A stretch of 64,000 bases of DNA from Davidsoniella eucalypti. Lineage: Eukaryota; Ascomycota; Sordariomycetes; Microascales; Ceratocystidaceae. The DNA is taken from contig RMBW01000101.1 in the NCBI GenBank assembly GCA_004009845.1, positions 49,988 through 113,987 of the forward strand. The letters are read 5' to 3'. Below, piece after piece: positions 56,601 through 64,000 of the stretch; position 1 is the first letter of the stretch; every line of letters begins with the position of its first letter. The notes beneath the pieces were generated by a model. It was given only the letters and a program-made list of their open reading frames with translations. It was not told where the DNA came from and ran no database searches. The position numbers and the translations under genes were made by a program.

Positions 56601-57064
56601 CGGTTCCGACAACTGCCCACCAGAACAGCCCCAAGGCATTCGCCGTACATTCGCTCCAGACAACAGATGGTAGCCACGGCTACCTTGTAGTGACCGGCGG
56701 TGACGACAACGCCATCAGCATTGTACGTTACATATCAACGACAACCGGGTACCAGATAAGCGGAAAATATGCCATTCGCAACGCCCATGCTGCAGCTATC
56801 AACGGAATTGCCATCGGTGCAGCTCCCGGCTCAGCTGATTCGGATGTCTGCGTAGTAGTCTCGGCGAGCAACGATCAGCGTGTCAAACTTTGGCGTATAA
56901 CTGGAATCGTGGGTGGCCAGATAGGCGTGGAGACGCTAGATGATCAATATAGCGGCGTGGCTGATGTAGGCAGTGTCGAAGAGTTGGATGACGGGAGAGG
57001 GTTCATAGTCTCTGGAGTCGGTATGGAGGTATGGTCGATGACGGAGCAAGTAGACAATATATGA
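53639..57064 (+). CDS. WDR6/Rtt10 (Trm734) homologue, WD40 protein
   Basis: 1141 residues, single exon. Many WD40 repeats are spread over the whole length. Clear examples are 'FSGHEGSIFGVQISEE' and 'LASCSDDRTIRVWDIS' (about 229-268), 'GHVSRIWHVKF', 'SGSEDTTIRIWEYES' (about 793-807), and 'VVSASNDQRVKLWRITG' (about 1070-1086). The 'SFGEDTTVQRW' block and the overall length match WDR6/Rtt10. In yeast this protein (Trm734) pairs with Trm7 to 2'-O-methylate wobble position 34 of tRNAs, and also links to endosomal recycling. The gene ends about 120 bases from a tRNA-Val gene, which I regard as coincidence. Confidence 0.85.
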   Translation: MQAPKLRRDYGVLPVTALYFYMAASGMTYLLAGEDNVLNIYESSPPASDSTGNPMLRCALKIFRNSPIHGFHITSSPQTCSTSQRPEGTYSKDGNLLIWGAQSVAIVSCIAIEQAINSQTSVLDKFLFTETHAPDWIYDGVISPEDSSKAVLVLAHNEILPLSLSPDGIVILGEAFSISRPILYSANLRWLSPTCVLVAGGTVFGEILVWKYFMDRPDTELRGELLHIFSGHEGSIFGVQISEEYCLDDKSKPIRLLASCSDDRTIRVWDISEREEALPAANQLSGLDAARETGFGENSTSATKQGAVPLAMAMGHVSRIWHVKFPMAPLVSLTDMFVLPVYSFGEDTTVQRWHFEMAPSKLLSDIPCVETAQLKHMTSYANHDGKHLWSTALFGNSPLPRIATGGADGKISIIEEGNSTGPKSSANHMDVMVIHDNPSRSTALALMSASKGVKDDDGLRQYTFITDDCLVATTKSGKFILGNFANDVVWSEIESSDETKADLRSCTTITNAGVGYAILGTSRGQVYVFSQTKGLHKLATLSGKIMQLISLGSGSSSLPSVVQVLVTVFSSPETRLISIDFEKGLIELEAILQGVDERFIVTAAALVNSYLVIGSRKGFVNILAAIDGQFKFVSDIPPRAHDAVTCITALPGHRTAQSPCFLTTGRDGKYRIYQISTTSGSASLFHEVSLPFGPVVETAWFSESTSDLIICGFRSTRLVVWNESKREQIASVECGGSHRVFAHTTSKDPKRLRIAFTKASIVYVHSQTTPSLWTLKKGIHGREIRTVAPSGKYLASGSEDTTIRIWEYESAQVQGRGALNLVAQLSTHVSGLQSLKWAANEWLFSSSGNEEFFVWRVRQLDAQISGLAAMFQGHLPDKSREGDLRIMDFDVVVLNTDDAENPEFRIQMAYSNSELKTYRYSPATSFKLLASGSFTGACLLHIREIKSHGSDAVLPPVLTASTDGHIILWEASTCNTNDASTPVEYKIAVPTTAHQNSPKAFAVHSLQTTDGSHGYLVVTGGDDNAISIVRYISTTTGYQISGKYAIRNAHAAAINGIAIGAAPGSADSDVCVVVSASNDQRVKLWRITGIVGGQIGVETLDDQYSGVADVGSVEELDDGRGFIVSGVGMEVWSMTEQVDNI

Positions 57065-57170
57065 AAGCCGATGTAAGAATATCATGGTAGTATAAAGATA
57101 GATATAGAACAAGCAAAACTCTTCCTAAAAAAGAAAATACTGAACGAGACTCGAAACAGCGTGAAATAGC

Positions 57171-57175
57171 AAAAA
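57171..57175 (-). terminator. Pol III terminator of tRNA-Val
   Basis: Five T on the minus strand, 10 bases after the 3' end of the tRNA gene. Confidence 0.6.
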
Positions 57176-57185
57176 GAAATCATCT

Positions 57186-57258
57186 TGATCGTGGCAGGGA
57201 TCGAACCTGCGATCCTGTGCGTGTAAAGCACATGCCTTAACCACTGGGCCACACGACC
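57186..57258 (-). tRNA. tRNA-Val (anticodon UAC)
   Basis: The 73-base minus-strand sequence forms a cloverleaf. Acceptor GGTCGTG pairs with CACGATC (one G-U pair) and A is the discriminator. The anticodon stem TGTGC/GCACA holds the loop TTTACAC with anticodon TAC. The T arm reads GCAGGTTCGATCCCTGC. There is no intron. A LINE starts about 80 bases upstream of its 5' end. Confidence 0.96.
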
Positions 57259-57340
57259 GGAGATTTTGGTGGTTCATGTCTATTCGAGCGTTGGTGGGGA
57301 TTATATAATACGTCGGGGCGCGCTTTTTTTTTTTCAAAAT

Positions 57341-59728
57341 AATTCCCCTGGGCAAGATGGCATCCCCAACAGTGCCTGGAAGTTGGCATGGAAGGTCTTA
57401 GGGCCAAAAGTGACAGCACTTTTCCGAGGCTGTCTGGAAGTTGGCTGGCACCCCAAGGTCTTCAAAACGGCCTGCCTGGTGGTCATACCAAAGCCAGGCC
57501 GTGACAAATCGCTCCCAAGAAGCTACAGACTGATCTCACTTCTCTCAACTCTGGGAAAGGGACTCGAGAGAATTGTAGCACGAAGACTGGCGGCACAAGC
57601 CATTGAACTAGAGATCATCCCCCGTACATATGCTAGCGCAGTACCAAGAAGGGCAGCTACAGACCTCACACTGTTGCTAGCAGACAAGATTAAGGGACGA
57701 TCCAAGTATGGAGAGATAACCTCTTTTGTCACCTACGACATCAAGGGTGCCTTCGACGCCGTGAAACGGGGCAGGCTGGTTCAAAGGCTTAGAAACCAAG
57801 GCTGGCCAACGTCAATAGTCAAATGGGTGGAATCTTTTCTCACCGGACGGGAAGTTTCCCTCTCTATAGAAGGAGACCAACCGGTCACCAGGAAAGTCGG
57901 AGGCAGCCTGCCACAGGGCTCGCCGGCCTCACCCATCCTGTACATGCTGTACATGACGAGCCTACATGCGGCGGTTTGGGGTCTGGCCTACGCTGACGAT
58001 GGCCTCGTTTCGGTCTCATCTAAGAACATTTCAGTTAATGTGGAAACCATTAATGGAACCCTGAAAAGGATAGAGAAATGGTGCAGGGACAATGGTCTTT
58101 CGCTAGACTGGGACAAAACAGGACTGTTACACTGCCGAACAAGAGGATGCTCCTCCATGAGTCCAGTTACGCTACCCTGTGGAGTGCTACTAAAGCCTTC
58201 CAAGTCCCTAAGGTGGCTAGGTGTATGGTGGGATTCCGGCTTCAACTTTTTGGAACACGCAAAGCAGGTCACTGCTAAAGCCAAGAGAACCACGAACGCA
58301 CTCCGAGCTCTCTCGGGAGTGTACCGAGGAACCCCAGTGAGGAGTCTGCTACATGCTGTAAGGAGTTGCGTGCTCCCCCAACTGACGTATGCCTCTTCCA
58401 CCTGGTCTCCCTTCATGCAAGCTAAAGGGAAAGAAAAGCTAGAGGTAGCTTTGAGAGCTGCCCTGAGGGCCGCACTGCCAGTGTACTGTACCACGCCAAC
58501 TAGGCTTTTGCACATCCTCTCCTCGTTCCCAAACATGGAGATGATACTAAAGGACCTTGATAGAGCCGCCGCCATTCGGGCTTCCACGGTAGACTCCCGG
58601 CACCCGCTGTGCATCACAGAGATAGAAGGACACATCGATGTGTACAAGAAATTACTACCGGTGCCGATTAAAGAGTCGAACAGACTCTTCCCAGAAGAAA
58701 AGGGCCCCCGTGACTGTCTGCCACCGCAACTAGACAAAGAAGAAGCCGCCAAACATCATTTGAAAGAGGTGGCTGAGGCAGACCCGAAAACGTTATGGGT
58801 TTACTCCGATGGTTCTCGCGATGAAAAGGGCAGAACAGGGGCTGGCTGGGCAGTCTTTTATGAGGGCATCAAACTCTGTGAAGGTCTAGGGTCATGTGGC
58901 TCTCTACGAGAAGTGGCCGACACAGAGGCCATTGCTGCAGAAAATGCAGTCCAAGCGGCCATCAAGCATGCTCCTCCCGATGCAGGCAGTCTATATCTGT
59001 GCCTTGACAATTTGGGTGTTGCACAACGCATCTCCAATATGGCGGGTAAGAATGGAACTTCTCAAGAGGCTGTCAACAAGATCCGAAGCTTACTCCATGA
59101 GTGGAAAGGAGGCACTGAGCGTGTAGAGCTAGCGGTCGGCGGCATCAGATGGGTCCCAGGGCACACTAATGTTCCTGGCAACGAGCTAGTTGACAAGTTG
59201 GCAAAACAAGGGTGTACAAGCAATACTAAGCTTGTGGACCTCGACCGTGACCATATGTCCCTTGCTTCCGCCCACAGATGGAAAAACGCACAGCTAAATG
59301 CCGACTTCAAGTCATGGATAGCGGAGTGCGAGCCGAGAAAGCACCTTGGGGTTCGTTTTGAAACAAAGACTGTCTACAAGGTGGACTGGTTTAAAGACCA
59401 GCACAGATCTACGGTGGGACGGATCCTAACTGCCCGGACAGGCCATGGCGACTTTGCGGAGTACCATGACCGGTTCGAACATACGGATGCGGAAAGAAAC
59501 TGTCCACTGTGCCATCAACGGAAGGAACCTTTCCATCCCTGGGCGTGCCCCAGGAATAAGAGACCACTCCGGACTAGCTTTGTCAAAAAGCTACTTCGGA
59601 AAGAGAGCTCCTGCAAGTATCTTGCCAAGAGATTAGAGGTGAAATGGAGGCATTACAGAGCCCATGCGCCTAGAGAAGAAGCCCCATCAGCGGGCCAGAC
59701 AAGTACGGCGGAGGGGGGAAGTGACTGA
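57341..59728 (+). CDS. LINE ORF2 fragment: reverse transcriptase, RNase H, Cys/His motif
   Basis: An uninterrupted frame of about 795 codons with no native start. RT motifs: 'NSPGQDGIP' at the very start, motif A 'VTYDIKGAFDAV' (near 57730), 'LPQGSPASPILY' (near 57910) and active site 'YADD' (near 57990). The RNase H keeps its acidic residues in 'YSDGS' (58803), 'ADTEA' (58918), 'LCLDN' (59000) and 'NELVDKLA' (59180), with 'WVPGH' between. A C-terminal 'CPLCHQRKEPFHPWACP' (near 59503) is the Cys/His motif of such elements. All catalytic residues are present. Without the endonuclease and ORF1 it cannot be autonomous. The frame happens to be open back to 57266, but that part is host DNA. Confidence 0.92.
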   Translation, partial: NSPGQDGIPNSAWKLAWKVLGPKVTALFRGCLEVGWHPKVFKTACLVVIPKPGRDKSLPRSYRLISLLSTLGKGLERIVARRLAAQAIELEIIPRTYASAVPRRAATDLTLLLADKIKGRSKYGEITSFVTYDIKGAFDAVKRGRLVQRLRNQGWPTSIVKWVESFLTGREVSLSIEGDQPVTRKVGGSLPQGSPASPILYMLYMTSLHAAVWGLAYADDGLVSVSSKNISVNVETINGTLKRIEKWCRDNGLSLDWDKTGLLHCRTRGCSSMSPVTLPCGVLLKPSKSLRWLGVWWDSGFNFLEHAKQVTAKAKRTTNALRALSGVYRGTPVRSLLHAVRSCVLPQLTYASSTWSPFMQAKGKEKLEVALRAALRAALPVYCTTPTRLLHILSSFPNMEMILKDLDRAAAIRASTVDSRHPLCITEIEGHIDVYKKLLPVPIKESNRLFPEEKGPRDCLPPQLDKEEAAKHHLKEVAEADPKTLWVYSDGSRDEKGRTGAGWAVFYEGIKLCEGLGSCGSLREVADTEAIAAENAVQAAIKHAPPDAGSLYLCLDNLGVAQRISNMAGKNGTSQEAVNKIRSLLHEWKGGTERVELAVGGIRWVPGHTNVPGNELVDKLAKQGCTSNTKLVDLDRDHMSLASAHRWKNAQLNADFKSWIAECEPRKHLGVRFETKTVYKVDWFKDQHRSTVGRILTARTGHGDFAEYHDRFEHTDAERNCPLCHQRKEPFHPWACPRNKRPLRTSFVKKLLRKESSCKYLAKRLEVKWRHYRAHAPREEAPSAGQTSTAEGGSD

Positions 59729-60042
59729 GGAGGATTTGGTGTGGTTTTTGTTTCTGTTTTTGGTATGTTTTATTTGCCTTGCTGTTCGATGTTTTGTTTT
59801 TTCATGTTTTACAACCTTTTTCCTTTTTTTTTTTTTTTTTTTTGTATTTGTTTTTGCTGCTCATAGTGGAGGTATGGACCACTAGTTCTTCGGGGCTAGG
59901 GGACGGTCTCGTCCCGCACATACAAAGCTATTGAGTTTGTCAAGCGGAAGACGTTAAATATCTGTCCGGTAACCAATCCGGCGTCGTATGATCTTAGTGA
60001 TTTAGGTAGACGTTAAATATAATCAAATCAAATCAAATCAAA
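57341..60042 (+). mobile_element. 5'-truncated Tad1/I-type LINE with intact RT and RNase H
   Basis: About 2.7 kb, running from mid-ORF2 to a 3' module (59952-60042) that ends in ATCAA repeats. ORF1 and the apurinic endonuclease are absent, as is usual after incomplete reverse transcription. The left junction follows a poly-T run (57323-57334) and unique DNA next to the tRNA-Val gene. I could not find a convincing target duplication. The reading frame has no stops, so the insertion is young. Confidence 0.9.
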
Positions 60043-60223
60043 CAAATCATCCTAATCGCATAAAACTTGCCGTGTTTTTATTGTTATCTCGACCTTCTAC
60101 ATACAGTATGTTTTTTCTTCTTACATTTTTACTGTAGGGGGAATACTTCAAGTATCTCCGCCTATAACAATGGAATCATCATTAATTATAAGCCCTTCAA
60201 GCCTTGTAAAAACTGCTTATTTT
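60043..60223. other. Unique spacer between LINE and repeat B
   Basis: About 180 bases of AT-rich DNA that I do not see elsewhere in the window. It separates the LINE tail from the point where copy B becomes alignable with position 1. Part may belong to the repeat, whose left end in copy A lies outside the window. Confidence 0.4.
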
Positions 60224-60977
60224 GCAAGGTGACATCTTCCTATTATCAAAGTCATGTAAGCTAACTGTTCTACGCATATATAAAGTTTTGCCACTACAGA
60301 GCTCAGAGTAAGACATTTATGAGTAGTTCCATTGATATTAAAAAGGGTGGAATGATTATTTATTAAATATATCATTTTCATGCAGAGAGAACAGTTGACA
60401 GAGGATGTAAAGCTTGAAGAATATGAGTATGAAGGCTTTGGCAAGATGATGAATTTTGGTCCATCTTTGAAGTGGTTTATCATGCCCCCAAGTCCCAAAG
60501 AAAAGCTTGTAATTTTGCACAGCAAGTGAGGTTTCCAGTGAAGCTGCTCAATAATTTCCAAGTTGCTTCTTAACACCATTTCAGAGCATGTGGAGTGCTA
60601 CTAGCTATTGTGTGTGATGGAATCTTAGCCACCTACTTCAAAATTCGGATGGGCTTTAAGCGAGCAAGACTTTGAGCAGTTTGGCATGAAAATGGTTGTG
60701 ACTGTAGCTCGGTTTGTTTGTACCATCTAATTCCATCCAATTTGTCTTGATATAGCACGTGTCACATGACCATAAAGGTATTTCTCAAACCCAGCCTAAC
60801 ACCATGGTGGCTGCCTAACCTTGTCACCCAAGGACAATAATAACAACAACAATCAACCACACCTTTCACTTCTGATTCCTTGATCTTCATTTCTCTCTAT
60901 CTATCATTCCACAATACTTCTACAACTACATATCATCTATTCTTCCCTTTCTCTACTCACACATCGATTTGCCAATC

Positions 60978-63641
60978 ATGGGTAATGAAATTGATGAAGT
61001 GGAAGCACCATCGGCCCCTGAGTCCGAAGCAATGCCGAGCCAAAGTAATCTAGACAGGGCTATTGCGGAAGCTCTTCAAAGACAAAAGCAACAGCACGAC
61101 GAAGAAAACGCCAAAATCATCAAAGCAGCCGAAGCACGCACCGAGAAAGAACGACTCGCCAGAGAAGCAGCCGAGGCACGCGCTGAAGCAGCCGAAGCCC
61201 GCTCCGAAGAAGAACGAATCGCCAGAGAAGCAGCCGAAGCACGCACCGAGAAAGAACGACTCGAGAATGAAGAACTCGTCAAAGCAGCCGAAGCCCGCTC
61301 CGAAGAAGAACGAATCGCCAGAGAAGCAGCCGAAGCACGCACCGAGAAAGAACGACTCGAGAATGAAGAAAACGCCAAAAATCTTGCACAAGCCCAAGCA
61401 CGCGCTGAAGAAGAACGAATCGCCAGAGAAGCAGCTGAAGCCCACACCGAGAAAGAACGACAGGAAAAAGAAGCTGCTCAAAATTTCATTGTGCTTTCTG
61501 ACTTCCCAACACTTCTTTACAACACTTTTTCACTCAACTACCAAGCATTGACACTGGAGCCCAATACAAACCTCCATTCAACTGGCGGGCCTACTTTGGT
61601 TCATAACAGGCTATATCCACGTCTCTTGAAATCTTGGACCAATTTTGAGAGCATTCATGAACAAAAGTTCACTCAGTTCTCTACTTTCTTCGGCAAACAA
61701 AAACTTTTCAGAAGCATTTCTTTTGTTGCAGCTAACCAGGAAACTTCGGCTAAGAAACTGTCAAGTGAGAACGAAGTTGTCTCTTTTTCCTATTTGGCTA
61801 TCGAGCTTCATGTGAAAAATGTCATCAATATCTTTTTACAACACAGAAAAGATGGCACGAAAACAGCATATGATGGTATCAAAAACGTGGATTTCAGTAC
61901 TAGTTCACGGTATCATTCAGCTGCCCGATTGGCAACCGGATCTTTGGCCCAGCCTAGTCGACCAACAAGGATACGGGTAGCTCATTGTTCCGTAACTGAC
62001 GGCCCTGCGAATATTGGCGTATCAGATTCTGATCTCTCGGATACCCACACCCTGCCAGATGCTAGCCCATCAGATGCAACAGGCAATGTTGTGCCTCCTC
62101 CCACGCGTCCTGTACCCCACGGAAGGTCCAGCAAAAAGCGACCTAGATCACATACTTCTACAAATGATAGTCCTGCAGCCAAGCTATCATTGCAAAGCCG
62201 ACGCTTCGATGCTGATTGTACTCTGGTAGGATATAAGAATCCTGAAGGTTCTGAAGATCCGGAGAGGAACCTGTTTATTGTGGAATACAAGGCTGCCCAT
62301 AAGATCCCCCCTGCATTTCTCCGGAGGGCTCTTGTATATCTATCTAATGCCAAGCCATCTGTCTTCTATGACTTTGTTGCGGGGAAAAAGATCAACCCAC
62401 CAAAGAGGAAACTGAGGAGGGCAAATTCAACAGGTTCTGCCAGTTTACTGCCTATGCTATCACCCAAATCTTTCACTATCTGATAAACTCTGGGCTTCAG
62501 TATGGATATATCACAACTGGTGAATGCTTTGTCTTTCTCCATGTAGATAAAGATGATCCCAGTATATTATCCTACTATCTTTCTATTCCTCGAGAGTCTA
62601 TATCTAGCATACCACTCCGTACAGTGCAAGATGGTCCTCAAGATCCCAAGGTCATTGAAGAAGAGATCGATTCTATCAAGCAGACGCCAGTTGCCCATAT
62701 CTTGACAATATCACTTTTGTCCCTCGAACAGCCAATGGATAGCCAACAAGCACAGGCCGAACGGAAATCCAGACTTGTCTACCTGCCTGGCCGCTATGGA
62801 GATCAATCTCAGAGTGATATCCCCGACAACAGCACTAGTAGTAGTACCAACAACAATCCTGGCTCAGCAACATCAGATCATCAAACTACTGGAACTAGCG
62901 GCTCTCTACCTATACGACATCCACAAAATAGATACTGCACACAGCAATGCCTATATAGCCTTGTGCATCGCCAGAGTCTCGATGAACATTGTCCTAATGT
63001 TTCACTTCACAGAAAGGCAAACGCAGATACTGCCTCGAATAAACATGCTATTGGGGTCGCTCAACTCCTAAAGATTATCAAGACTCAGATGGACACTAAT
63101 CTCGACAATGACCTTGATGTGTTGAAACGGCATGGTGCTATTGGAAATCTAGTCAAGGCCACTGCACATCCATTTGGATACACTCTGGTTGGCAAAGCAA
63201 TTGAAGCAGAGTCTCTTGGGTTGCTTCAGAATGAAATTGATGTCTACTCTAGACTGAAGTATCTCCAGGGAAAGTCTATTCCAGTCTGTCTTGGGAAGAT
63301 TGATATCAAACAGAGCCTGTTGATTCAGCTTCACGATTGTAGACATGTTCTCTTGATGGCTTATGCTGGAGAACCTGTGAAAAGACTGGATGAACACTAC
63401 GAATATCTGAAGCCTATTGCCCAGCAAATCAGGTACTATGGGGTTGAACATGGAGATCTGGAGGCTAGGAATGTTCTCTTTGATTCCCAAACAAAGAAAC
63501 TCATGGTTATTGATTTCGACAGGGCTAAGATTCAGGAACGGCCTCCGTCAAAGAAAGAGAGAATTTGACCATGCCAGTGTAGTTTTCGAGCGAAAGACTA
63601 AGAGGTATTCTCCTATGCAAACTCAAATGACTGTAGAGTGA
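60978..63641 (+). pseudogene. Kinase-like multidomain protein, copy B (frame broken by homopolymer indels)
   Basis: Same gene as 959-3551. The ATG at 60978 gives a slightly different start ('MGNEIDEVEAPSAPESEA'). The coiled coil is longer than in copy A and holds a perfect-looking double of a 30-residue unit (about 61189-61368). The C run broken in copy A is intact here (62306-62311, six C), and the G run is intact (62381-62384). However, the C run at 62396-62398 has three C where copy A has four, ending the first frame at 62483. The kinase part is in another frame up to 63568. An extra A near 63550 then cuts off the tail that copy A reads to 3551; the matching stop lies near 63641. A and B are therefore broken at different bases. 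Confidence 0.7.
61189..61368 (+). repeat. In-frame duplication of a 30-residue coiled-coil unit
   Basis: Two adjacent units of about 90 bases encode the same pattern 'AAEARSEEERIAREAAEART' plus 'EKERLENEE'. Copy A has the corresponding region with a different number and order of units. The sequence is in-frame and keeps the charged heptad-like pattern. Confidence 0.8.
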
Positions 63642-63895
63642 TGAAGGGCCTGTTTTTTGAGGTTTTTGAGTTTTTTGGGGGGTTTTCATAGACACTTTAA
63701 TAGCATCATAATAAGGTTGTCAACTATTAATATTTCCACATGTGATAGAATACTCCCTTTTACCCAGTGAGGACCCTTATTTGTTTATTTATTCATAATT
63801 TGGACACCACCTCTGACCATTCCATAATCTGGACTAAACTCCCCGGAGGCCCTTACCCTCGGCCCCACCCCTAGGCTACATTCTTGACCTCAATA

Positions 63896-64000
63896 GAGTG
63901 CCGGAGCTGAGAAGCTCCTTCAGATTACTCCCCCTCCTCTCTCCCATCCCCATCTTCTCCTCCCAACACGGACTACTAGATGAAGCAGTTGACCGACTGA
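63896..64000 (+). mobile_element. Start of the LINE fragment at the end of repeat B
   Basis: Same sequence as from about 3808 in copy A, cut by the window edge. In copy A it is followed by a minus-strand LINE; whether that is also true here cannot be seen. Confidence 0.5.

Larger units (their letters stand above)
60224..64000 (+). repeat. Large direct repeat, copy B
   Basis: Second copy of 1-3913, same orientation, 60.2 kb apart. It continues beyond the right edge of the window. It differs by a missing 228-base segment near 60589, a 30-base segment absent from copy A (near 60335-60365), and different coiled-coil units. From about 61475 onward only scattered single-base differences are seen. 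Confidence 0.93.

Noticed and set aside
53639..57258. Functional linkage of the WDR6/Rtt10 gene with the adjacent tRNA-Val gene
   Set aside because: Although the yeast homologue takes part in tRNA modification, adjacency of a single tRNA gene is easily explained by chance.
60217..60579. 120-codon minus-strand frame at the start of copy B
   Set aside because: The matching region of copy A contains frame-breaking indels, so the frame is not conserved. It lies in the presumed promoter of the kinase-like gene.
1..64000. A giant cargo-carrying Starship-type element bounded by the 3.8-kb repeats
   Set aside because: No DUF3435-type tyrosine recombinase is visible. The interior consists of ordinary housekeeping genes, and the repeats are internal gene copies rather than element ends.
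1..64000. CRISPR arrays, bacterial operons or prophage features
   Set aside because: Introns, tRNA structure, LINEs and the protein families all indicate a eukaryotic nuclear genome. The only tandem repeats are the coding coiled-coil units and short microsatellites.

Overview
The window looks like chromosomal DNA of a filamentous ascomycete (Pezizomycotina). The evidence is short spliceosomal introns with GTAAGT-type donors (61-143 bp), a copper-fist regulator with the fungal 'GIKMAC..PCIRGHRSTKC' start, an arrestin-type Rsp5 adaptor, a Sur7/PalI membrane protein, a fructosyl-amino-acid-oxidase-type flavoenzyme, Tad1-like LINEs and long AT-rich intergenic DNA. I do not assign a genus.

Layout. 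(1) 1-8.6 kb is repeat-rich. It holds a complete copy (A) of a multi-domain kinase-like gene, a minus-strand LINE remnant carrying a nested 877-bp insertion with a 14-bp target duplication, a second diverged kinase-like fragment, and an unusual non-LTR reverse transcriptase. (2) 10.3-13.2 kb encodes a two-exon arrestin-related trafficking adaptor with a PPxY motif. (3) 16-23 kb is a second repeat island: a TA-flanked MITE, a LINE ORF1 relic, tRNA-Glu(UUC), three very short LINE 3'-tail insertions with target duplications, a degenerate LINE RT/RNase H, and the 3' part of a third kinase-like copy. (4) 23.5-42.2 kb is the housekeeping core: RS-rich protein, EFM7-type methyltransferase, copper-fist transcription factor, U2SURP/SR140 homologue, FAD amine oxidase, TATA-binding protein (three exons) and a DRAP-deaminase-like enzyme. 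(5) 42.2-51.5 kb is a 9.3-kb gene desert with one 427-bp MITE. (6) 51.5-57.3 kb holds a Sur7/PalI-family protein, a WDR6/Rtt10 homologue and tRNA-Val(UAC). (7) 57.3-60.0 kb is a 5'-truncated LINE with intact RT and RNase H. (8) 60.2-64.0 kb is kinase-like copy B, a near-identical direct repeat of 1-3.9 kb.

The housekeeping genes do not form a cluster with a common job. The striking content is the repeat biology. LINE sequence sits within about 35-85 bp of both tRNA genes in the window. A short 3' module is shared by different LINE contexts and also occurs as tiny stand-alone insertions. The kinase-like family carries a possible nuclease-type D...ExK motif ahead of an atypical kinase domain, and all four copies lie next to LINE sequence. 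Copies A and B differ in their main coding part mainly by single-base homopolymer indels, which are either very recent pseudogenising mutations or sequencing errors.
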